Source: Lachnospiraceae bacterium (GTDB taxonomy: Bacteria; Bacillota; Clostridia; Lachnospirales; Lachnospiraceae). From it: DNA of 8,108 nucleotides. Of the stretch, positions 1-6,700 are shown in pieces. The notes beneath the pieces are model-generated. The model searched no databases and had not been told where the DNA came from. It saw only the letters and a program-made list of their open reading frames with translations. The stretch spans positions 1 to 8,108 of the forward strand of contig JAGDCK010000165.1 in the NCBI GenBank assembly GCA_017958585.1, in the 5' to 3' direction. Within the stretch, counting starts at the first letter, position 1; each line of letters starts with the position of its first letter. A program made the translations under genes and the position numbers.

Positions 1-167
1 ACAGGCTCTTTCTCATCAGATACACTGCCGGCTGTCTCAGTACTCTCGGTTGATGCGTCCTGTTTGGATGCATCATTTGCTCCTGTGGATGAAACGCTTC
101 CACAACCTGCAAGGAGTGTCAATGCTGTTACGATCGCAAACATTGCACTCAGTTTTTTGTTTTTCAT
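1..167 (-). CDS. ABC transporter sugar-binding lipoprotein, N-terminal part (probable; runs off the left edge)
   Basis: Only the first 55 codons are present; the frame stays open to the window edge. The start is ATG at 167-165, with a perfect AGGAGG at 180-175 and a 7-nt spacer. The peptide opens with a lysine-rich n-region (MKNKK), a hydrophobic stretch (about residues 6-19) and the lipobox LAGC with Cys22 as the lipidated residue. A Ser/Thr/Ala/Asp/Glu-rich linker follows (about residues 23-55), as is usual before the folded domain of Firmicute solute-binding proteins. It is therefore an exported lipoprotein held on the outer face of the membrane. That it binds a sugar (CUT1 type, probably xylo-oligosaccharides) is inferred from its place directly downstream of a YesM/YesN pair and a xylanase; no binding-domain sequence is visible. 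It could be another kind of lipoprotein. Lipoprotein call strong, substrate call weak. Confidence 0.75.
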   Translation of the reverse strand, partial: MKNKKLSAMFAIVTALTLLAGCGSVSSTGANDASKQDASTESTETAGSVSDEKEP

Positions 168-174
168 TTTAGTT

Positions 175-227
175 CCTCCTTTTTTTGTTGTAACTTAACA
201 GTTACAGTCTAGCAAAGGAGTGTGCTA
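175..227 (-). promoter_or_regulatory. Structured leader of the lipoprotein gene: dyad plus possible anti-Shine-Dalgarno
   Basis: Read on the minus strand, the leader holds three elements. A 5-bp dyad, TAGCA...TGCTA (227-210), has CTCCTT in or next to its loop. Next is a 7-bp inverted repeat, TGTAACT-GTTA-AGTTACA (206-189). Last is the ribosome site AAAGGAGG (182-175). The segment CTCCTTT (220-214) is exactly complementary to AAAGGAG (182-176), so the mRNA could fold into a long stem that hides the ribosome site, or into the first hairpin, which traps the complementary segment. The complementarity is seen directly; a regulatory role is inference. The 7-bp dyad could instead be a protein operator or an mRNA-stabilising hairpin. 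It is not a terminator, because no U-run follows it on the transcribed strand. Confidence 0.35.
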
Positions 228-255
228 AAAACTTATTTCCAAAGTATGAAAACTT
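228..255 (-). promoter_or_regulatory. Direct repeat AAGTTTT with 21-bp period, candidate response-regulator site
   Basis: On the minus strand the heptamer AAGTTTT occurs at 255-249 and again at 234-228, start to start exactly 21 bp, upstream of the lipoprotein gene. AraC-family activators carry two helix-turn-helix motifs and commonly bind direct repeats on one face of the helix about two turns apart, so the spacing is suggestive next to the AraC-type regulator gene at 273-1835. The repeat is AT-rich and short, so chance is a real alternative. I found no convincing -35/-10 pair in this gap; the genes may be read through from upstream. Confidence 0.25.
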
Positions 256-272
256 CCGCAATATCATCCCTT

Positions 273-1835
273 TTATCTCCAGTATTTTTTATAAACCTGT
301 GAAAGATATCTTCCATCTTTGTATCCCAGTTCTGCCGCTATCTGATTAAGTGTAAGTGTCCCCATCTCCATAAGTTCCCTGGCGCGTTCCATTTTGATGC
401 GCACCACATAGTCTTTGAAATTCTCGCCGTTTTCCTTAAACAGAAAGCTCAGGTAGTTAGGACTCACAAAGACGTATTCCGAAACTGTGATCAGGGAGAC
501 ATCCCCCGCAAGATTACCACGGATGTACTTTTTAGCCCTTTCGATGATTCCCTCATTTCTGAGCAGTCTGTTGTTATTGATCACTTTGGCTACTTCACTG
601 AGAACCTCCTCAACCGACTGTTCAAGTCCTGCCATGGTAGGACATTTTTCACGACAGGCAAGAATATCAAACAGTCCATTAAGTTTCTCATTTACATCTT
701 TTCGTTCCACAGGGCTCTCCACCGAAAGATATCTCAAAAGATAACTTATAAATGTATTTATTTTCTCAAATATAAATTCCTGCCCATAAACGGCGTATTC
801 GCCAAGCTTATCGAAATACCGGATCACGTTTTGTCTTGTTCCGTCAATGTCTCCTACCTGAATGGACTCTGCCAGAGCATCCTCACGTTCTTTGACAGCC
901 ACCCAGTCCCCATGCTTTTCCCGCTCTATATCACCTATGAAGATGATGGTTTCCATACCCATAAAAAAGCGGTAATTCAAAGCTTTTTCTGCTTCCCGAT
1001 ATGCCTTTGAAAGTCTGGATATATCAGAGACAATACGGCTGATACCGACACTTACGGTCTTTCCGGTCTTCCTCTTCATCTCCTTTTGTATCCTTACTGC
1101 CTTTCCCTGAAGATAAAGTGTAAAGTCCTTGGAATTCATTCCCCGCGGGAGATTTACTATTACAACCTCCCTGTCCTTTATATCCTCCACCACCATGCTC
1201 TGATATTCATTTCCCACTATACCCGTACAGAGCTCCTTTAACTGCATCAGAGCCAGCTGCATTTCTACTCTGTTTTCGTGATAACCGTCCAGTTCACATA
1301 TCATGACGACAGGATTTGACCTGTCTATTGGTATATTCAAAAAATCAAACTGCTGCCTGATATGCTCTTCGTCATATTCAGTACCGCTTAGAAGCTGATT
1401 GATATAATGTTCTCTGACAATGGGGACGCTTTGCTCGAGTTTTTCCTTCAGGTGCCTCTCCGACTCCAGTTCATCTTTGACACTTCCCACAACCTCGATA
1501 AGTCTCTCTATCTTTGCGGGTTTTAACAGATAATTACAGGCTTTATATTCCATTGCCTTTTTTACGAATTGAAACTCCTCGTGTCCGGACAAAAGGATCA
1601 CACGTATCTCGGGATATTTTTCGTACAGTTTCTTTGTAAGTTCCAAACCGTCCATCACCGGCATCACCACATCGGTGAGAACTATATCCGGTTTTTTCTC
1701 CTCGATGATGTCAAGAGCTTCCTGTCCGTTGCTGACCGCAGCACAGATCTCCACTCCGTTGCTGTTCCAGTCGCCCACCAGACAGATTCCTTCACGCAAT
1801 ATTTTTTCATCCTCTACCACCATCATTTTTGTCAC
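273..1835 (-). CDS. Response regulator, YesN type (receiver + degenerate GGDEF-like + AraC HTH)
   Basis: A 520-residue cytoplasmic transcription regulator, the partner of the kinase encoded just upstream. The receiver domain (about 1-120) has the acidic pair Asp9/Glu10, phospho-acceptor Asp55 in LTDVVMP, Ser83 in LLSGH and Lys105 in LLKP, so it should be phosphorylatable. A long middle region (about 170-300) with VSVGIS (261-266) and an EAEKALNYRF segment looks like the degenerate GGDEF-like domain typical of this family. Residues 430-520 form an AraC/XylS DNA-binding domain with two helix-turn-helix units (about 446-479 and 493-520). The protein stops at KKYWR, about ten residues short of the usual family end (KKYTG..P..YR). 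The start is GTG 1835-1833: AGGAGG at 1850-1845 leaves a 9-nt spacer, while the next ATG (1826) would leave 18. The frame overlaps the kinase gene by 29 nt, implying translational coupling. Probable targets are the xylanase and transport genes (inference). Confidence 0.93.
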   Translation of the reverse strand: MTKMMVVEDEKILREGICLVGDWNSNGVEICAAVSNGQEALDIIEEKKPDIVLTDVVMPVMDGLELTKKLYEKYPEIRVILLSGHEEFQFVKKAMEYKACNYLLKPAKIERLIEVVGSVKDELESERHLKEKLEQSVPIVREHYINQLLSGTEYDEEHIRQQFDFLNIPIDRSNPVVMICELDGYHENRVEMQLALMQLKELCTGIVGNEYQSMVVEDIKDREVVIVNLPRGMNSKDFTLYLQGKAVRIQKEMKRKTGKTVSVGISRIVSDISRLSKAYREAEKALNYRFFMGMETIIFIGDIEREKHGDWVAVKEREDALAESIQVGDIDGTRQNVIRYFDKLGEYAVYGQEFIFEKINTFISYLLRYLSVESPVERKDVNEKLNGLFDILACREKCPTMAGLEQSVEEVLSEVAKVINNNRLLRNEGIIERAKKYIRGNLAGDVSLITVSEYVFVSPNYLSFLFKENGENFKDYVVRIKMERARELMEMGTLTLNQIAAELGYKDGRYLSQVYKKYWR

Positions 1836-3651
1836 TTACTTTTTCCTCCTCGTATCCAACAGGAAATACGATCTCTATTTCCGTTCCGTTATCGGGGGAT
1901 GAGATAAAATGCAAGGCGTTTTCCACACCTGAATACAGTTTAATCCTCTCCATCACGTTTGCTATGGCATATCCGTGACTGTCTCTGTCCTTTACGTCAT
2001 TTTCTCCACGGTTAAGTCTATCGCACAATGAAGAATCCATTCCCTTTCCATTATCCTTTACCGTAAAACAGATCCTGTCACCGTTTCTTTTCACCCGTAT
2101 CGAAATAAATCCTGAATAGTCTATGTTCTCAAAACCATGAATAAGTGCGTTCTCCACAACAGGCTGCAGAATCAGCTTTGGAACCTTTTCATTCTCAAGT
2201 CCCTCTTCCACATCGATCCTGAAGTCAAACTTTCCATCCATTCTGACCTTTTGGATCTCCATGTATTTCCTCACATGATCTATCTCTTTTTTTACATAAG
2301 TGATATCCTCACCCTTGTTTAAGCTCAATCTGAAAAAATCCGCCAGATCGGCAATAAGGTTTGCTATCCTGTCCTGTTTTTCCATTTTCGCCATCCAATA
2401 GACCATGTCCAGTGTATTATATAAAAAATGCGGGTTTATCTGAGCCTGAAGTGCTTTCAGTTCCTCCGCATGTTTTTGACTTTCCGCAAGTTTTACGTCT
2501 GCAAGCAGTTTTGATATCCTGGTCATCAACCTGGAAAAATTAGTCCCAAGTTCTGCCACTTCATCGTTATATTTGGTATGAAACTGAACTGTCATATTAT
2601 TTTCAATAGCATTGTCCATGGTCTTTGCCAGCGTGCGGAGCGGTTTTGTAACCGTCCCTGCCACAAAATTCGCCATGAAGAATACAACTATAACCGTTAT
2701 GACAAACAGAATACCGGCAACTTTTCTGATCTCACCGGTCTGTCTGTATAAAATATTCATGTCGTAGATATATACTATATTCCAGCCTGTGGTATCCATT
2801 TTTCTGATATGGATACCAAGCCTGTCTTTTTCAAATTCTCCTTCAAATCCCCGTTCCGTATGACCGGCGATTTCTTCTCTTAATGTCTTCTTTTGACTGT
2901 CTGTAAGCCAGTCCGGATTCCCTGCGTCCACTACGGATCTGCCCTCTGTATCCAGGATGAGTACAGCCGTCTGTCTCTTCTCTGCCTCTTTTTTGATGAT
3001 ATTCATCAGATATTTTTTCTTTATGGCAAAGACCAATATACTGTAATCTTCATCCTCCTCTGACAGATACCCCACCTTGGGACTCAGGGAATCCCCTGAC
3101 TCACTGTTTTGATAATAAAAGGATCTTACGATGTAAAAGACATCTTCATCAGGGCTGTTCAGATACAGTATCCTGTTCTTTTCATCCATACATAAGTTAT
3201 AGTATGGAGTCTTTCTGAATGTCTCAAAATCCATTGGAAACCTGTACTCGCTTGAATACACGTTTCTGTCCGTGGAATAAAGCCTGATCTCGTCAATGAT
3301 GTCATGATTTCTAAGTTTGATATTTAACAGATAACTCTGAAATTCATTATCAAACCTGATCCGGTCTGCCGGGTCGCAATACTCGCTCAATGCCTTGAAG
3401 TAAAGCTGCGTAAATCCGGCATCGTCAAAGATGCTGATAAATTCTCCGTTGGCCGAGTTTATACCACTGCTTATGGTCTTTTCCAGATATTCCAGCGAAT
3501 CCTGCAGTATGAAAGTCTCCTGACGTTTTAACAGACCTGTTGCAAAATAGTATGCATAACACGTGATGATGCAGATAAGTATCACTGCAAACACAGTGTA
3601 TAAAAATGTAATTCTGGTTCTTATTGACCTGTTCAAAAATAGTCTTTTCAC
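1807..3651 (-). CDS. Membrane sensor histidine kinase, YesM / HPK7 type
   Basis: A 614-residue sensor kinase that should autophosphorylate and pass phosphate to the regulator encoded downstream. Transmembrane helix 1 lies at about 13-35, followed by an extracytoplasmic sensor region of about 270 residues (36-309, probably a double-CACHE fold as in the family). Transmembrane helix 2 is at about 310-332, a HAMP linker at about 333-385, then the His_kinase domain with the phospho-accepting His408 in QINPHFLYNTLD. The ATPase domain has the N box LQPVVENALIHG (Asn501) and the G box DNGKGM (533-538), with a late HGYAIANV segment (559-566). All catalytic boxes are intact. The start is GTG 3651-3649: an in-frame TAA lies four codons upstream, no ATG follows in the first 17 residues, and AAGGAA at 3662-3657 is well spaced. 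The last 29 nt overlap the regulator gene and contain its ribosome-site surroundings. The ligand is unknown; a xylan-derived saccharide or a complex with a sugar-binding lipoprotein is inferred from context. Confidence 0.95.
   Translation of the reverse strand: MKRLFLNRSIRTRITFLYTVFAVILICIITCYAYYFATGLLKRQETFILQDSLEYLEKTISSGINSANGEFISIFDDAGFTQLYFKALSEYCDPADRIRFDNEFQSYLLNIKLRNHDIIDEIRLYSTDRNVYSSEYRFPMDFETFRKTPYYNLCMDEKNRILYLNSPDEDVFYIVRSFYYQNSESGDSLSPKVGYLSEEDEDYSILVFAIKKKYLMNIIKKEAEKRQTAVLILDTEGRSVVDAGNPDWLTDSQKKTLREEIAGHTERGFEGEFEKDRLGIHIRKMDTTGWNIVYIYDMNILYRQTGEIRKVAGILFVITVIVVFFMANFVAGTVTKPLRTLAKTMDNAIENNMTVQFHTKYNDEVAELGTNFSRLMTRISKLLADVKLAESQKHAEELKALQAQINPHFLYNTLDMVYWMAKMEKQDRIANLIADLADFFRLSLNKGEDITYVKKEIDHVRKYMEIQKVRMDGKFDFRIDVEEGLENEKVPKLILQPVVENALIHGFENIDYSGFISIRVKRNGDRICFTVKDNGKGMDSSLCDRLNRGENDVKDRDSHGYAIANVMERIKLYSGVENALHFISSPDNGTEIEIVFPVGYEEEKVSDKNDGGRG
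1845..1850 (-). promoter_or_regulatory. Ribosome binding site that fixes the GTG start of the response regulator
   Basis: AGGAGG on the minus strand, inside the 3' end of the kinase gene, 9 nt before GTG (1835-1833) and 18 nt before the first ATG (1826-1824). The spacing favours GTG. Confidence 0.7.
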
Positions 3652-3794
3652 ATCTGTTCCTTACTAAAATCCTTTTATAACTGAACATCACATTTGTATA
3701 GTGTTGTGTTCACTCTTCCTTCCCCATCCACAATCTCACTTCCGGCTTCTATTGAATGAATCCAGCCATTTCCTCCTCGAAAATTAAAACCACC
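3652..3794 (-). other. 143-nt gap between xylanase and kinase genes; open extension, no terminator seen
   Basis: No hairpin followed by a U-run is visible on the transcribed strand, so read-through from the xylanase gene into the kinase gene is possible. The xylanase frame stays open for 39 codons after its TAG (3797-3795), ending at TAA 3677-3675. A strong AGGAGG (about 3777-3772) sits only 2 nt before an ATG that opens a six-codon frame, too close for normal initiation. A TATAAA-like box lies near 3678-3673 without a good -35. I assign no gene or promoter here with confidence. Confidence 0.4.
3657..3662 (-). promoter_or_regulatory. Ribosome binding site for the GTG start of the histidine kinase
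   Basis: AAGGAA on the minus strand, about 5-6 nt before GTG 3651-3649. The apparent ATG that overlaps it (3653-3651) is out of frame and is followed at once by TGA, so GTG is the only sensible start. Confidence 0.6.
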
Positions 3795-6700
3795 CTATCT
3801 GCGACCAAATAATCCTCCCAAGAATCGCAGAACGCTTGTCACTATTTTGACGACCACCACCACTATTTTTTCAATGGTGATCACCGGTTTAATTTCCGAT
3901 GGAGTATTGTCCTCAGGCAGATTGGCATCGTCGTCTTCATCGGACCCCTTGTCCTCTTCGTCCAAACCGGTATCCGGGTTATCAACAGTTCCATGATCAT
4001 CGGTACCGGGAGTCTCCGGGTCCGTTATCTCGCCACTGTTTTCCTGTACCGGACTCAGATCGTCCACCACAGTAAGTTCAACAGGTCCATCCCCTGCTTC
4101 CACTTCATATTCTTTTACAAAGTCACCGTTTGTCACAGTGATTCTTTGAGTTCCTTTGAAAGCTCTCACCTGATATGATCCGTCACTGTCGGTAACTCCG
4201 TTTTCATCGGTCCACCACTCGTCATAGATCATATCTCTCCAGATCTGACCGTTTGGCTTTAAGTTAAAGTTGTTGTCAACCATGGAAGCCTTTGGCTGGT
4301 ACATACAACCCTGATAAAATCCCCATGTGGTGATGGAAGTCACAGCCTCCTCACTAAACACGGCTATCATAAAATCCTTTGTGAATCTCGCCTGGAATTC
4401 CAGATCATCATCCTCATATGTGAACTCAGTGATCTCAATCTCTTTGCCAAGTTCTGAGAATCTGTCAAGGATATTGATGATCTCAATGGGAGAGATCAGA
4501 CTTACATGTCCCTGAATACCGATGGTTGTGATGGGCGAATTCTCTGTCAGATATTTGCAAAGCTCATAGTGATAATCCTGATGGCCTTTGTCTCTGGATA
4601 AAATTCCATAGTCATTGTAAGTTAACTTCACATCAGGATCTGTCTCCCCGGCTACGCTGAACCATTCAGCCACAGTATCAAAACCGTAATCCGCATCACT
4701 TTTGGCTAAGGCGCTTAGTCTGTTTGCCCAATCATGGGATGTCATATTCTCATTTACCACATCCCAGTTGTAGATCCTGCCCTTATATTTTTCCATATAG
4801 GTACGGATATGGTTCACGGACCATTCCATGAGAGCATTATTACCTTCTGCCGTGCCTGATACAAAAAGATCTTTCTCGGGCATGTCCGTGGACACTCCGC
4901 CCATATCTACATTTCGAAGCCTGCTGTCATCGCCGTAGATAAGCACGTGACCACGTACATCCATGTCCTTTGAATCAAAATAATCAAGCCATTCATCCAC
5001 CAATCCCTGTCTGGTGGGATCTGTAATGTAATAATGTTTTAATGCATTTTCGAAACCTGCTCTGTTGTGAGCGATCTTTTCAAAAGCTTCTTTGTACTTT
5101 GCCTGCTTTGCAGCATCCCATTTATTGTATTCATCCACATTGACTATGGTACCAAATCCAAAGGCATGTCTTTGCTGCTCCACAGTCACTTTGGCTCCCT
5201 CCACAGGATTTCCGTTTTTGTCTACAACCTTAACTGTCACATCCTGCTTTCGGATCCTTTCTATCCTCTCCAGGGCATCCTTTCTCCATTTTGCGTCCTC
5301 ATCCATACCAAGATAGCTTTTTGTCATGACAGGCATTTCCTTATCGGAAAATTCCTTTCCAAAGTCAATCACAAAAACATCTGCTATCTCCAGTTCCTGT
5401 ATGGCATTTCCGACCTGGAAAACCCAGACACCGTCAATGTCTGTCGATGATGCTGCAGCCTGACAGGAGCCGTATATCTGTGTCCATGCATTCGGATCAT
5501 CGGCATTTATATTCGCCGTGATGTCAAAATTGGAAGATGTGCTTCTATCCGGTCTGATCCTGGTATTTGCAGTAACAAACATAGCCTCTTTGTTTGTCAC
5601 TGAGCTGATGCCCTTTACTTTGCATCCAAAAAACAAGGTATCACCCTTGCTGACCTGTTTGGTATGATCCAGATTAAAATATATCTGTGCATCCCAAGCC
5701 TGGTCTCCGGTCTTTTTTGTCTTAATGTTTAGTGCAATACCGGAATCAGTATTTGGAGCTTCCACAAGAGTTGTCACAAAGTCACTTCCGTTATCGGAAA
5801 GTGGCTCCTGTATCTCCGTCTCGTAGGCATTTGTATCTGCAAGCGAAGGATAGGTAAGTACTGTTCCTTTTCCTTCGGAAAATAATTGCATCACTTCGTC
5901 AAAAGACATTCTCTCCACTTCAGGTTCAGCTTCATCCGCTTCACCCGGCGTTCTGCTCAGATCAAATATCTGTAGATCAGCTATCTCAAAGGCTTCCTTT
6001 GCCATACCAACCTGAAGCACAAACGCACCATACTTGTTTCCGTTTATATCTACACTGTTACTGTTTGCCGAATCAGCCGGGGCATCTGCATACCCCCATA
6101 TCAGCGTCCAGTCATCATCCACGGTTTCTCTGATATTGTCCCGTTGGAAGTTCATGACCGCATCCCCTTCGTTGCTGGGACGGATCCGCATATTGGTCAC
6201 TGCTTCACCGGGAATACTATCATTGCTTATTCCCTTCATTCTGAAAGCATAGAACAGCCGGTCACCGGTTTTTACTTTTCCCGTAAGTTTGAAAAAGATC
6301 TGGCCGTGATAATTGCCATCCGCTTTTTTGAATGTCTCAATATGAAGTGCTTTTCCATAGACTTCATCGTTTATCGGAGTCGCTTTGACATCGGCAGCAG
6401 TCAGAGAATTATTGAAATCAACCCAACAATTATCGCCCTTGCTTCCTACTCCGTTCCATTCTTCTGCGGTCAGTAAAGATGCTTCACCTTGGGCATACTT
6501 TTCAAGTACCTTTCCAAGTTCTTCCTCTCCTCCATCATCCTTTTGTTCTTCTGAAGGCTCTTCTGCTGCTTCTTCCACTGCTTCACTAAGGTTATACACC
6601 ACCAGGTCTTTTACCAGAAAATCCTCCACATAAAGTCCCTGCTGAAATATCACTGCACCAAACGGTTTATCCGGATTAGCCGAAGCATCCACGGGCGAAT

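Noticed and set aside
487..744. Plus-strand open frames inside the response-regulator and kinase genes (for example 487-744, 1569-1907, 2137-2322)
   Set aside because: They lie wholly opposite well-supported minus-strand genes and have low-complexity or atypical composition with no recognisable domain.
3425..3691. Minus-strand open frame of 88 codons overlapping the start of the kinase gene
   Set aside because: It overlaps the kinase's first transmembrane segment in another frame, has odd Cys/His-rich composition and lacks a good ribosome site.
3684..3713. Imperfect dyad GAACA.CAC...GTG...TGTTC before the kinase gene
   Set aside because: The arms are interrupted by unequal bulges and have no further support as an operator or terminator.
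3758..3777. AGGAGG followed by ATG after the xylanase gene as a leader peptide
   Set aside because: The spacer is only 2 nt and the frame closes after six codons (MAGFIQ).
3906..3920. LPEDN near the xylanase C-terminus as a sortase signal
   Set aside because: The motif lacks the Thr-Gly of LPXTG, and the tail after it is not arranged as a standard sorting signal.
5067..5450. Plus-strand open frame of 127 codons opposite the GH10 domain
   Set aside because: It is antisense to the conserved barrel coding sequence and shows no family resemblance; a shadow of codon bias.
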